A stretch of 64,000 nt of DNA, taken from the NCBI RefSeq assembly GCF_012843905.1, contig NZ_JABAGC010000005.1, positions 59,911 to 123,910 of the forward strand, given 5' to 3'. The notes below the pieces were generated by a model. The model worked only from the letters and a program-made list of their open reading frames with translations. It searched no databases and had not been told where the DNA came from. Shown in pieces: positions 10,087 to 19,440 of this stretch. Source of the DNA: Clostridium sp. SM-530-WT-3G. GTDB taxonomy: Bacteria; Bacillota; Clostridia; Clostridiales; Clostridiaceae. Numbering within the stretch: position 1 is the stretch's first letter; the number at the start of each line of letters is the position of its first letter. Position numbers and translations under genes: made by a program.

Positions 10087-11049
10087 ATGAACATATCAGA
10101 AGTTAATGTGAAATTAACTGGACAAGATATCTTAAGCATAATAAATGAATTTGTAGATGTCAAAGGACTAGAAATAAAAGAAGTATTAATTAATGATGGA
10201 ATAACTATAGAAGGAAGCTTTACAAAGGGAATAACTATAAGCTTTATGGCAAAAATAGAAATTCTAAAATGTGAAAATAATAAAATATATGTGAAGCTTG
10301 TAAAAGTTAAAATTTTAAAGCTTGGAATATTTAGAATCGTAAGAAGTTTTGCATTAAAACAACTTTCAAAAGTATGCTCTCAGTTTGGAATTTCAAATAA
10401 TAAGGAAACAGCAATAATATCTGTTGATACTGTACTGAAAGATGTACCCTATATAAATTTGAATATTAATGATATATATATAAGAAAAGATGTAATTTAT
10501 GTAGAAACTAATAATATTGAAGTTTCTATAGGGGGGACCTTAGTAAAAAAGATTGGTGAAGAAGACAATAATACGGAATCAATTAAAGAGGAACTTAATT
10601 CTTTAGATATTACTAAAGTTGATGACAATTATTCAAAAGGAAGAGAAATTTTAATAAATAAAATGCCTGAAAAGGGAAAGAAATATAGTGATTATATTTT
10701 TATTATTCCAGACGTTGTTTCTTTAATATATAGATTATTAAAGGACAACAGAGTTCCATTAAAAACTAAATTAGTTATTTCATCTGCAATTTCATATACA
10801 ATGTTCCCAATGGATATTATTCCTGATAAAATACCTCTTATAGGAAAGATAGATGATATTTCAGTTATATTCTTTGCATTAAATAGAGTTATAAAAGATG
10901 TTCCTCTTGATGTTATTATAGAAAATTGGCAAGGAAAAAATGAAATGCTATTAGTATTATCAAGTGGATTGGATTTTTTAACTAGTTTTACTAATGTAGC
11001 GAATGTAGAAAAATTATATGATGTTGTAACTGAAATTTCTGAATTATAA
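10087..11049 (+). CDS. DUF1232 (YkvA-like) domain protein
   Basis: The molecular role is unknown. The 320-residue product has an N-terminal part (about 1-150) rich in beta-strand-like alternation, resembling a lipid-interacting or scaffold domain that I cannot name. A C-terminal DUF1232 domain (about 205-285) shows the typical VPLKTKLVISSAISYTMFP followed by DIIPD and IGKIDDISV. DUF1232 proteins often have one or two short membrane helices. AAGGATGGGG (10071-10080) fits ATG 10087 better than the in-frame ATG 10075, which it overlaps. The RNase H-like gene starts 14 bases after the stop codon, so the two are probably co-transcribed. Confidence 0.75.
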   Translation: MNISEVNVKLTGQDILSIINEFVDVKGLEIKEVLINDGITIEGSFTKGITISFMAKIEILKCENNKIYVKLVKVKILKLGIFRIVRSFALKQLSKVCSQFGISNNKETAIISVDTVLKDVPYINLNINDIYIRKDVIYVETNNIEVSIGGTLVKKIGEEDNNTESIKEELNSLDITKVDDNYSKGREILINKMPEKGKKYSDYIFIIPDVVSLIYRLLKDNRVPLKTKLVISSAISYTMFPMDIIPDKIPLIGKIDDISVIFFALNRVIKDVPLDVIIENWQGKNEMLLVLSSGLDFLTSFTNVANVEKLYDVVTEISEL

Positions 11050-11063
11050 GGGAGAATTGATAT

Positions 11064-11993
11064 ATGGCAAAAAAAGTTTATGCAATTCAGAGTGGATTTG
11101 ATTTTACTAGAAATGAAAAGATAGAAAATAAAATAGTAAATACATGGGCTGAGTGCTTGAAATATGTAAAGGGGGTTAAGGGGGCAAAATATAAAAGTTT
11201 TGAAAGTATTGAAGATGCAAATGCATATTTAAATGAAGGTAACAGGATGCTAAAGAAAAGTGATGATAATTATCCTAAGGACTGCCTTCATGCATATGTT
11301 GATGGAAGCTACAGTATAGCAGATGGAAGATACGCTTATGGAGTAGTATGTGTTAAAAATGATATTGTTCAATATATAGAAAGTGGAGCTGCAAAAGATA
11401 CTTCAGAGAGAAATATAAGACAAATTGCAGGGGAACTAAAAGGTGCATTAAGGGCTGTTGAATATGCTTTGAAAAAAGGTGAAAAGAAGCTGGTTATTTT
11501 TCACGATTATGAAGGTATAGCTCATCACGCAACGGGTGCATGGTCTAGAAAAGAAGCTTCATCTGAAGATTACTATAATAAAATGCAGGAACTTATGAAT
11601 TCAGGAATTGAAGTGATTTTTGTAAAAGTAGATAGTCACACAGGAGATTTATTTAATGAACTTGTGGACGAAAAGTGTAAAGAACAGCTTGGAATACCAT
11701 CTGATAAAACAGTTGAAAAGTATTTAGGTGGTGATATAATAAAGGTTCTTAATGAAGAGGTAAGAGAAGAAATAGCAACGATAGCTCCTAAAAATACTAT
11801 GAATATATTTATAGATGGAGAAAATATAATTGTGAACAAAGCGTCTGACAATGAAGAAACAGATGAATTAGAAATTTTTGATGAGTTAACTAATTTATAT
11901 GAAATTAATAAAAAAGAGGCTAAAAAAAGAATTTCTAAGATGTTAAGTAAACAAAAAGAAAAATATATTCTTTATTTATTAGATAGGAAATAG
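11064..11993 (+). CDS. RNase H family protein with viroplasmin N-terminal domain
   Basis: The protein probably cuts RNA in RNA-DNA hybrids. Residues 1-60 form a caulimovirus viroplasmin-like domain (KKVYAIQSGFDF, then AYL), as in many clostridial RNase HI proteins. Residues 75-210 are the RNase H fold with acidic catalytic positions visible: D80 in YVDGSY, E124 in AGELKG, D148 in FHDYEG, and D202 in NELVDEKCKE. About 100 further residues at the C-terminus, acidic then lysine-rich, are not part of the RNase H domain and I do not recognise them. At 309 residues it is longer than usual for the class. It lies 14 bases after the DUF1232 gene. Confidence 0.85.
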   Translation: MAKKVYAIQSGFDFTRNEKIENKIVNTWAECLKYVKGVKGAKYKSFESIEDANAYLNEGNRMLKKSDDNYPKDCLHAYVDGSYSIADGRYAYGVVCVKNDIVQYIESGAAKDTSERNIRQIAGELKGALRAVEYALKKGEKKLVIFHDYEGIAHHATGAWSRKEASSEDYYNKMQELMNSGIEVIFVKVDSHTGDLFNELVDEKCKEQLGIPSDKTVEKYLGGDIIKVLNEEVREEIATIAPKNTMNIFIDGENIIVNKASDNEETDELEIFDELTNLYEINKKEAKKRISKMLSKQKEKYILYLLDRK

Positions 11994-12088
11994 GTTAAAG
12001 TTTTAGGAAGAACTTAACTTGAATAACTTTACACATAATACGCAACCTATTAAGAGAAAAGGAAATATATCTAAAAGAGGTGTTGTAT

Positions 12089-12262
12089 ATGGGTAAGTTT
12101 ACAAAAGGTTTACTAATGGGAGCAGCAATAGGTGCAGCTTTTGAAATAATGATGATGCCACAGATGGATAGAAGAACACAAAGATCTATGAGGAGAGCCG
12201 CAAGAAAAATGAGAGATGTTGCGGATTATGCATATGATGGAATACATGATTGGATGAGTTAG
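12089..12262 (+). CDS. YtxH-like small protein
   Basis: This 57-residue protein begins with MGKFTKGLLMGAAIGAAFE, a glycine-rich membrane-associated helix of the YtxH/general-stress type, followed by a very basic amphipathic segment (RRTQRSMRRAARKMRD). Its role is unknown. AAAAGAGGTG (12073-12082) is correctly spaced for ATG 12089; the upstream GTG 12080 lies inside that site. A terminator follows immediately, so the gene stands alone. Confidence 0.75.
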   Translation: MGKFTKGLLMGAAIGAAFEIMMMPQMDRRTQRSMRRAARKMRDVADYAYDGIHDWMS

Positions 12263-12280
12263 AATCTAATGTTAACAACA

Positions 12281-12315
12281 ATGAACTGTTCTTTTTGAAC
12301 AGTTCATTTATTTTT
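12281..12315 (+). terminator. Terminator after the YtxH-like gene
   Basis: ATGAACTGTTC (12281-12291) pairs with GAACAGTTCAT (12297-12307), followed by a T-rich tail. Confidence 0.85.
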
Positions 12316-12555
12316 CAGTAAATATGTTTATAATTTTTATTATAAGACAAAAATAAAAAGGAGATTAAGGTTATATATATACAAAATATAAAAAATATAT
12401 ATAATCTTATCGGCAATTGGATAATAAGATTAAATTATATAAAATTTAGAAAAATATAAAGATTTTCATGCAGTTTTTTATGAATTTATGTTATAATTAA
12501 GGAAAAATATATTAACATAATTAAATAATTTGTTAAATAGAGAAGGATTGTAAAA

Positions 12556-13857
12556 ATGGAAATTCTATCATTAGGAGAAAAGATTAAAAGAAGAAGAAAA
12601 CAACTTAATATGACTTTAAAAGATTTGGCTAAGGACAGAATAACTCCAGGACAGATAAGTTTAGTTGAATCAGGTCGCTCTAATCCATCAGTTGATTTAC
12701 TAGAGTACCTTGCGGCAACCTTAAATACAACAGTAGAATATTTAATGGAATCAGAAGAGAGCCAGGCTGAAAAAATTAGTATTTATTACGAGCAAATAGG
12801 TGAATCATGTATTTTAAACGGAGACTATGAAAAGGGACAACAATACATTGATAATGCGCTTTATTATTCTGAAAAATATAATTTAGAATACAGAAAAGCA
12901 AAAATATTCTTTATTACAGCAGAAGCTTATATGAAGAGAAGAGATTTTCCTATGGCTCAGAAATTTTTTCTATCGGCAAATGTTATATTTGTGAAAAACA
13001 ATAATTATGAAGAGATTATTAGGACATTTTTAAATTTAGCTAATATAGCTTTAGAAATAAAAGCATACCATTCAGCAAGCAGCTATTTAAAACAGGCTGA
13101 AAAGGTATATAACGATAATGAGATAATTGATTACTTTTTAATTGGAGAAATACAGTATAATATGGCAAGAACATATTTTGATATAGAAGATTTAGAATCA
13201 GCTATGAAATATTCACGTTTAGCTAAAGAAAAGTTTCAAAAAATATATAATGATGAAGAATATGCAAATAACTTATTCAATTTAGCAGAAGAATATAACA
13301 AAAAAGGTGATCTTGTAAATGCAATAAAATATTCTAAGAAAACGTTAGATGTATATAGAAAAATACAATATAATAAAGCAATATTCAATATTGAACATAA
13401 TTTAGGTAGATTGTTCTACGAATTAAATGATATTAATGAATCATTCAAGCATTATGAGATATCTAAAAACATAGCACTTCAAAATAATGTGGGAAATATT
13501 AATGATACTTTAATTGATATATGCAAAAATTACTTAAAGATTAAGGACATTGAAAAGTGCAAAGCATTATTAGAAGAAATAGAAGATAATCTTGAAGTTA
13601 CAGATATTGATAGAAGAATAAAATGCCAATTAATTAGGTATACAATAATGAATATCGAAGAAGAAACTGAGGAAGCTAAGAATATTTTAATTAATACATA
13701 TTTATTAGCTAAGGAAAATGGAAGATATTTTAAAGCTGGTGAGTTAGCTATGCGAGTAGGAAAATACTTTAATGATAATAAGGATGAAAGTCAAGCTTCT
13801 TATTATTTAAATGAAGGAATAAGGTTGTTTAGTGAAGCTGAACAGTTACAAAACTAA
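12556..13857 (+). CDS. HTH (Xre)-TPR transcriptional regulator, first of a tandem pair
   Basis: The 433-residue protein starts with a Cro/C1-type helix-turn-helix (about 7-65): LGEKIKRRRKQLNMTLKDLA with recognition-helix part TPGQISLVESGRSNPS. The rest is a long series of about eight TPR-like helical pairs (for example AHSASS..LKQAEKVY and YANNLFNLAEEYNKKGDL). This plan is shared with RRNPP-type peptide-sensing regulators and with many clostridial orphan regulators; no pheromone gene is seen next door. AGAAGGATT lies before ATG 12556. The paralogue starts 20 bases later, so they share an operon. Target genes are unknown. Confidence 0.85.
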   Translation: MEILSLGEKIKRRRKQLNMTLKDLAKDRITPGQISLVESGRSNPSVDLLEYLAATLNTTVEYLMESEESQAEKISIYYEQIGESCILNGDYEKGQQYIDNALYYSEKYNLEYRKAKIFFITAEAYMKRRDFPMAQKFFLSANVIFVKNNNYEEIIRTFLNLANIALEIKAYHSASSYLKQAEKVYNDNEIIDYFLIGEIQYNMARTYFDIEDLESAMKYSRLAKEKFQKIYNDEEYANNLFNLAEEYNKKGDLVNAIKYSKKTLDVYRKIQYNKAIFNIEHNLGRLFYELNDINESFKHYEISKNIALQNNVGNINDTLIDICKNYLKIKDIEKCKALLEEIEDNLEVTDIDRRIKCQLIRYTIMNIEEETEEAKNILINTYLLAKENGRYFKAGELAMRVGKYFNDNKDESQASYYLNEGIRLFSEAEQLQN

Positions 13858-13877
13858 TAAGTAAATGGGTGATATTT

Positions 13878-15146
13878 GTGGAAATACTATCTACTGGAGA
13901 GAAAATAAAAAGAGCTAGAATATTTAAAGGAATTACGTTAAAAGAATTATGCGAAGATAAGATTTCTATAGCTAAAATGAGCTGTATTGAAAATGGAAAA
14001 GCAAAAGCGGATAAAGAGTTACTAGAATATATAGCTAAAAAAATAGATGTTGATTTTGATTATCTTGTAGAAGATGTTTATGAACAGATTACTAATAATT
14101 TAGAAAGTATAAAGAGAAATATATCATGTGATATGGAAAGCGAAAGCAAGATAAAAGATAATTTGGCTTATGCAATAAAATATAAATATTTTAATTTAGC
14201 ATTTGAGCTTATACATATATTATTTTCATATTATTTAGAGGATAATAGAGTAGAAAATATTCAGCTTATCGTATCTCAATATTATGATTTATATCAAAGA
14301 GATAATACACCAAAGCATACATTTATATATTTTAAAGATATGGCAAGATATCTTTCACAAAATGGAGAATATATTGAAGCTGTTTCTTACTATAGTAAGT
14401 TAAGAGAAATGATGGATAGTCATAATGCAGATTATTTTGATAGAAATGAATACTGCTTAATAAGCTATAATGAAGCACTTTGTTTTATGCACCTTAATGA
14501 GTTCGAAGAAGCATATAATATTTTATCTAATATAATTGAATACGTGGACGAGCTGCCTAACGAGGAATACAGAGGAAATATATATCATACATATGCTATA
14601 ATATGTATAAAACTAAGAAAAAGCTGTGCTGATGAATATAAGAAAAAAGCTTATGATTATCAAAAATTTAACCCTATATCATTAGCATTATCTCACGGAG
14701 AATATGGGAAATATTATTTTGAAATATACGAAAGAGATAAGGCTGTAAGGGAAATAGAAGAAGGAATAAAAATATTCCCTAATGATAATGAATATAAAAA
14801 TGTAGAGTTCCTAAATTATTGTACTAATTTATTTATGCAGAATGGAGAATATGATGTTGCAAATAAATTAGCAGAAGAAGCTTTAAATATGGCTATAGTA
14901 ACTGATAATGTAAAGTTAATTGAAAAATCATATTATCTTAAGGGTACTATATTACAAAAGATGGATAAGTATTCAGAAGCGGAAAAATATATGAATTTAT
15001 CGTTAGATGCATTATTTAAGTTTGGATCAAGGGAAGAAAGAAAGGCCAGATATTATGAAATGGCTAAGTTATATTATAAACTTGGGTCAACAACAGATTC
15101 GTTAAAATATTTTAATTTAGCATTAAATGTAGATAAAAAAATATAA
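13878..15146 (+). CDS. HTH (Xre)-TPR transcriptional regulator, second of the pair
   Basis: This 422-residue paralogue begins VEILSTGEKIKRARIFKGIT, matching the first protein's MEILSLGEKIKRRRK, which supports GTG 13878 as the start over GTG 13869. The HTH (about 6-63) is more diverged (KISIAKMSCIENGKAKADKE). A helical TPR array fills the remainder (GEYIEAVSYYSKLREM, NEFEEAYNILSNIIEY, GEYDVANKLAEEALNMA, DKYSEAEKYMNLSLDAL). It may act with, or against, its neighbour. The pair stands directly ahead of clpB but is separated from it by a terminator. Confidence 0.83.
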   Translation: MEILSTGEKIKRARIFKGITLKELCEDKISIAKMSCIENGKAKADKELLEYIAKKIDVDFDYLVEDVYEQITNNLESIKRNISCDMESESKIKDNLAYAIKYKYFNLAFELIHILFSYYLEDNRVENIQLIVSQYYDLYQRDNTPKHTFIYFKDMARYLSQNGEYIEAVSYYSKLREMMDSHNADYFDRNEYCLISYNEALCFMHLNEFEEAYNILSNIIEYVDELPNEEYRGNIYHTYAIICIKLRKSCADEYKKKAYDYQKFNPISLALSHGEYGKYYFEIYERDKAVREIEEGIKIFPNDNEYKNVEFLNYCTNLFMQNGEYDVANKLAEEALNMAIVTDNVKLIEKSYYLKGTILQKMDKYSEAEKYMNLSLDALFKFGSREERKARYYEMAKLYYKLGSTTDSLKYFNLALNVDKKI

Positions 15147-15157
15147 AAAGGCTATAA

Positions 15158-15201
15158 AAATAGATGGAATTTAAATAAAAATAAATTCTATCTATTTTTT
15201 T
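15158..15201 (+). terminator. Terminator of the HTH-TPR pair
   Basis: A 16-bp stem with one G-T pair (15158-15173 with 15182-15197) is followed by a T-run. Confidence 0.85.
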
Positions 15202-15245
15202 ATAAAAAACTTATTTTAAATAATTGAAAAAGACAAAAAATAAAC

Positions 15246-15262
15246 TTTGACTTTCTTTGATA
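15246..15262 (+). promoter_or_regulatory. CtsR operator at the clpB promoter
   Basis: On the minus strand the site reads TATCAAA-GAA-AGTCAAA, which closely fits the CtsR heptad repeat (RGTCAAA NAN RGTCAAA). On the plus strand its TTGACT (15247-15252) can serve as a -35 box for TATCTT (15270-15275), 17 bases away, so bound repressor would block the promoter. clpB is a classic CtsR target. ctsR itself is not in the window. Confidence 0.82.
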
Positions 15263-15386
15263 TTAGTATTATCTTATATATAAAGAGCACACGGTGTTTA
15301 TGAGAGTGAAATTAAAAAGATAAAAATTAATAACATACTATAATTGAAAGCTAGTTAAAATATATAGTAAATTAGGAGGAATAAAT

Positions 15387-17996
15387 ATGAATGTAGATAA
15401 AATGACATTAAGAGTACAACAAGCATTAAACGATGCTAATGCAACAGCAGTTAAGTATACTAATTCACAGATTGACTTGATTCATCTTTTTTCTGCATTA
15501 GTTGAACAAGAAGATGGTTTAGTTCCTAACATCTTTACTAAAATGGGAGTGCCAGTTAAGAGTTTAATAAATTCTATTAACAATGAATTAGATGCACTTC
15601 CAAAAGTTACAGGCGAAGGATTAGGAAATGTATATATTAGTAGAAAGGTAGAAGAAGTTTTAGTAAAAGCAGAAGAAATATCAAAACAATTTGAAGATTC
15701 TTATGTAAGTGTTGAACACTTAATGCTTGCCATAATGGAAGTAGGTAAGAATAGTAACGTTGATAAAATATTAAAACAATATAATATTACAAAAGATAAT
15801 TTCTTAAAAGTATTATCAGAAGTAAGAGGAAGTCAAAGAGTTGAAACTCAAGACCCAGAAGGAACTTATGATGCTCTTGCTAAATATGGTACAAATTTAA
15901 CTGACCTTGCAAAGAAACATAAATTAGATCCAGTTATAGGAAGAGATGAAGAAATAAGAAGAACTATAAGAATATTATCAAGAAGAACAAAGAACAATCC
16001 AGTTCTTATAGGTGAACCTGGTGTAGGTAAGACTGCTATAGTCGAAGGATTAGCAGAAAGAATAGTAAGAGGAGATGTTCCAGAAGGATTAAAAGATAAA
16101 GTAATCTTCTCTCTAGATATGGGATCTCTTATAGCAGGAGCTAAATATAGAGGTGAATTTGAAGAAAGATTAAAGGCTGTTTTGAAAGAAGTATCTAATA
16201 GTGAAGGAAGAATACTATTATTCATTGATGAAATTCACACTATTGTTGGTGCTGGAAAAACTGATGGAGCAATGGATGCAGGAAACTTAATAAAACCTCT
16301 TTTAGCTAGAGGACAACTTCACTGCATAGGTGCTACAACTTTTGATGAATATAGACAATATATAGAAAAAGATAAAGCACTTGAAAGAAGATTCCAACCA
16401 GTAATTGTTGAAGAACCAAGCGTAGATGATACTATTGCAATATTAAGAGGATTAAAGGAAAGATTTGAAATCCACCATGGAATAAGAATTCATGATTCTG
16501 CTATTGTTGCAGCAGCAAAACTTTCTGACAGATATATCAAAGATAGATATATGCCTGATAAAGCTATAGATTTAATTGATGAAGCTAGTGCTATGATAAG
16601 ATCTGAAATAGATTCACTTCCTACAGAACTTGATGTAGTAAGAAGAAAGATATTTAAACTTGAAATAGAAAAAGAAGCTTTATCAAAAGAAAAAGATGAA
16701 GGATCTCAAAAGAGACTTGAAGATGTAGAAAAAGAACTTGCAGAATTAAAAGAAAAAAATGATGAAATGACTGCTAAGTATACAAAAGAAAAAGAAAACA
16801 TAACTGCAATAAAGACATTAAAGAGTAAGCTTGATGAAGCTAGAGGACAAATTGAAGAAGCACAAAGAAACTTTGATTATAATAAAGTTGCTTAAATTCA
16901 ATATAGTGTAATTCCAAAGCTTGAAGAAGAAATAACAGAAAAAGAAAAGGCTACAAAGGAAAATTATGAAGGTGCACTTCTTAAAGAAGAAGTAACTGAA
17001 GAAGAAGTATCAGAAGTTCTTGCAAAATGGACTGGTATACCAGTATCAAGACTTCTTGAAGGAGAAAGAGAAAAATTATTAAGACTTGAAGATGATATGA
17101 GTAAGCGTGTAATAGGCCAAAGCGAGGCTGTAGAATCTGTAACAAATGCTATACTTAGAGCCAGAGCAGGTCTTAAAGATATAAACAGACCAATAGGAAG
17201 CTTCATATTCTTAGGACCTACAGGTGTAGGTAAGACAGAACTTGCTAAAACACTTGCTAGAAACTTATTTGATAGTGAAGATAATATTATACGTATTGAT
17301 ATGTCTGAATACATGGAGAAACATTCAGTATCTAGATTAGTTGGAGCTCCTCCAGGATATGTAGGATATGATGAAGGAGGACAGCTTACTGAAGCAGTAA
17401 GAAGAAATCCTTATAGTGTAGTATTATTTGATGAAATAGAAAAAGCTCATGAAGATGTATTTAATATATTCCTTCAAATTTTAGATGATGGAAGACTTAC
17501 TGACAATAAAGGTAAGACTGTAGACTTTAAGAATACAATAATAATCATGACTTCAAACATTGGTAGTGAGTATTTACTTGAAAATAAGAATGAAGATCAT
17601 GTTGAAGAAGATATCAAATTAAAGGTACTTGAAATATTAAAGACAAGATTTAAACCAGAATTCCTAAATAGAGTTGATGATATAATCATGTTTAAGCCTC
17701 TTTCTGAAAATGAAATCAAGAAGATAATTGACATATTCTTAAAAGACGTATCTAGAAGATTAAAAGATAAGAATATTGAAATAGAAGTAACTGATGCAGC
17801 TAAAACAATTATGGCTGAAGAAGGATATGATCCACATTATGGAGCAAGACCACTTAAGAGATATATACAAAATACTCTAGAAAATAAACTTGCTAGAATG
17901 ATAATAAAGAATCAAATAACTTATGGTTCAAAAGTTAAAATAGATGGAGAAGATGGTGAAATAACTATTACTCCAGTTGCATTATCACAAGAATAG
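15387..17996 (+). pseudogene. clpB: clpB disaggregase gene interrupted by an in-frame TAA
   Basis: ClpB is the Hsp100 AAA+ ATPase that, with DnaK, pulls proteins out of aggregates. The frame from ATG 15387 (AAATTAGGAGGA upstream) to 17996 would give 869 residues, the normal length: N-domain repeats (1-145), NBD1 with Walker A GEPGVGKT (about 209), the coiled-coil M-domain (about 400-520), and NBD2 with Walker A GPTGVGKT (about 610) and [10 protein letters not shown] near the end. Codon 503 (16893-16895) is TAA where family members usually have Glu (ANKVA-E-xQY context), a single G-to-T change from GAA. Both halves lie in the same frame and are otherwise intact. It may be a true nonsense allele, a sequencing error, or two fragments with restart at ATG 17097. 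Confidence 0.88.
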
Positions 17997-18013
17997 TAAG
18001 TTATATGATAATT

Positions 18014-18063
18014 AAGAGGTGGTTACCTAAATTATTTATTATAATTTAGGTAGCTGCCTCTTT
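18014..18063 (+). terminator. Probable terminator of clpB
   Basis: AAGAGG (18014-18019) pairs with CCTCTT, and TACCTAAATTA with TAATTTAGGTA, in one long hairpin. The T-run is broken (TTTCATTTATT), so efficiency is uncertain. Confidence 0.65.
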
Positions 18064-18163
18064 CATTTATTATTTAAAAGTTAATATTGTTAAAAATGTA
18101 TTCAAGTGGTAATATAAAAGCGTAGTATAAATAATATGGGTAATGGGGATAGGAGATGGGGCA

Positions 18164-18238
18164 ATGAAAAAACTAATTAATAAATTTGAAAACGTTTTTG
18201 AGGATGCGTTGTATGGTCTTCAAGCATCATATCCTTAA
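18164..18238 (+). CDS. Possible 24-residue peptide
   Basis: ATG 18164 follows AGGAGATGGGG with 8-base spacing and opens a 24-codon frame (MKKLINKFENVFEDALYGLQ, then ASYP, stop at 18236). The composition is that of a short amphipathic helix. I do not recognise a family. The frame lies between the clpB terminator and dhaL. Its shortness means it could be chance; the good ribosome-binding site is the main support. Confidence 0.4.
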   Translation: MKKLINKFENVFEDALYGLQASYP

Positions 18239-18309
18239 TATTAAAAAAACTTAATAATTTTAATGTTGTGGTAAGAAGAATGGAATAAATATTGAGAGAG
18301 GTGTATAAT

Positions 18310-18948
18310 ATGGTAACTTGTAAGGAAGTAAAAGAAATATTAAGGGAAATATCTTTAATTATAAATAAGAAGAAGCTTTATTTGAGTGAACTTGATACAT
18401 CCATTGGTGATGGAGATCATGGGTTAAATTTAAGTAAAGGATTTAACGCCGTAGAAGAAAAGATCGAAAATATAAGTGATAAGGATATAGGAAATATATT
18501 TGAAGTAACTGGAATGACTCTAGTAGAGACAGTAGGAGGAGCATCAGGACCTTTGTATGGAACAGCATTTATGAAAGCCTCTACTGTAGTAAATAAAAAA
18601 AGTAGTATTGATATGAATGATTTTCTACAGATATTAGCTGAAGCTCTTAATGGAATAAAGATAAGAGGAGAAGCTAAAGAAGGTGAAAAAACAATGATAG
18701 ATACATTATCACCTGTTGTTAATGAATTAAAGAAGGATTTAGAGGAAGGTAGAGATTCAAATTATATTTTTGAAGACTTAAAATATATAGCAAGAAAGGG
18801 TATGGAAAGTACTAGAGATATAATTGCCACAAAAGGAAGGGCAAGCTATTTAAAAGAAAGAAGTATAGGATATAAGGACCCAGGGGCTACTTCTATGTAT
18901 TATATATTGGATACTGTATTCGATTATATTTTAAATAAAATGAATTAA
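18310..18948 (+). CDS. dhaL: Dihydroxyacetone kinase ADP-binding subunit DhaL (orphan)
   Basis: DhaL binds ADP and, in PTS-type dihydroxyacetone kinases, passes phosphate from DhaM to DhaK-bound dihydroxyacetone. The 212-residue length fits. Signature parts are DTSIGDGDHGLN (Mg-ADP ligands), GGASGPLYGTAF, and GRASYLKERSIGYKDPGA. ATG 18310 is chosen over TTG 18292 because GAGAGAGGTG lies between them. Neither dhaK nor dhaM is near; a terminator follows at once. The substrate therefore need not be dihydroxyacetone. The fold assignment is firm; the pathway is open. Confidence 0.88.
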   Translation: MVTCKEVKEILREISLIINKKKLYLSELDTSIGDGDHGLNLSKGFNAVEEKIENISDKDIGNIFEVTGMTLVETVGGASGPLYGTAFMKASTVVNKKSSIDMNDFLQILAEALNGIKIRGEAKEGEKTMIDTLSPVVNELKKDLEEGRDSNYIFEDLKYIARKGMESTRDIIATKGRASYLKERSIGYKDPGATSMYYILDTVFDYILNKMN

Positions 18949-18961
18949 TTATATTATTTAG

Positions 18962-18993
18962 AAAAAGGCATTGTAGAAATTACAATGCCTTTA
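18962..18993. terminator. Bidirectional terminator between dhaL and the SASP gene
   Basis: AAGGCATTGTA (18965-18975) pairs with TACAATGCCTT (18981-18991). On the minus strand the 3' arm runs into five T, serving the convergent SASP gene; on the plus strand it ends dhaL transcription. Confidence 0.8.
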
Positions 18994-19017
18994 TATTGGT
19001 ACATCTCTCCGGAAATA

Positions 19018-19206
19018 TTATTTTATGCCAGATTCGTATTGTTGTACCATTCTCTTAACCATTTCTCCGCCAACACTACCGCATTGTTTAGAAGATAAGT
19101 TTCCGTTATAGTCTGAAAATGGAACTCCCATTTCATTTGCTACTTCAGTTTTAAATTTTGCTAAACCTTGTTTTGCTTCTGGTACTAATGCTGAATTATT
19201 TGACAT
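19018..19206 (-). CDS. Alpha/beta-type small acid-soluble spore protein
   Basis: SASPs coat DNA in the dormant spore and protect it from UV and heat. The 62-residue product has the conserved core: EAKQGLAKFKTEVANEMGV, which contains the germination protease cleavage region (TEVANE), then GNLSSKQCGSVGGEMVKRMV. The start is the ATG at 19206, preceded by AAGGAGG; the longer in-frame extension to 19245 has no ribosome-binding site. It shows the organism forms endospores. I could not identify a convincing forespore promoter by eye. Confidence 0.93.
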   Translation of the reverse strand: MSNNSALVPEAKQGLAKFKTEVANEMGVPFSDYNGNLSSKQCGSVGGEMVKRMVQQYESGIK

Positions 19207-19348
19207 AATATATTCCTCCTTTGAAATATAGTTATTGCTAAGCAATTAGTTTCTTTTGCTTTGCAGTATTATTGTGTGTAGATATTAAAAATATAATCTA
19301 TGTAATTGAAGCCATAGAAGAGATAAATATTCAAAAAAGGAAAAAATA

Positions 19349-19428
19349 ATAAGCTGACATTAGGGAATATATAAAAAAATATAATAATCACTATATTTTC
19401 TTATATATTTTTGATAATGTTAGCTTAT
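19349..19428 (-). terminator. Long hairpin, probable terminator of the ECF S-component gene
   Basis: ATAAGCTGACATTA (19349-19362) pairs with TAATGTTAGCTTAT (19415-19428) with one G-T pair, and AT-rich inner arms allow more pairing. Read on the minus strand the stem is followed by TTATTATTTTTT, right after the stop codon of the minus-strand gene ending at 19441. Confidence 0.7.
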
Positions 19429-19440
19429 AATTGTTATGTT

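Noticed and set aside
15866..16225. 119-codon minus-strand open frame inside clpB
   Set aside because: It has no ribosome-binding site, its composition is low-complexity Ser/Leu, and it lies fully opposite a conserved ATPase domain.
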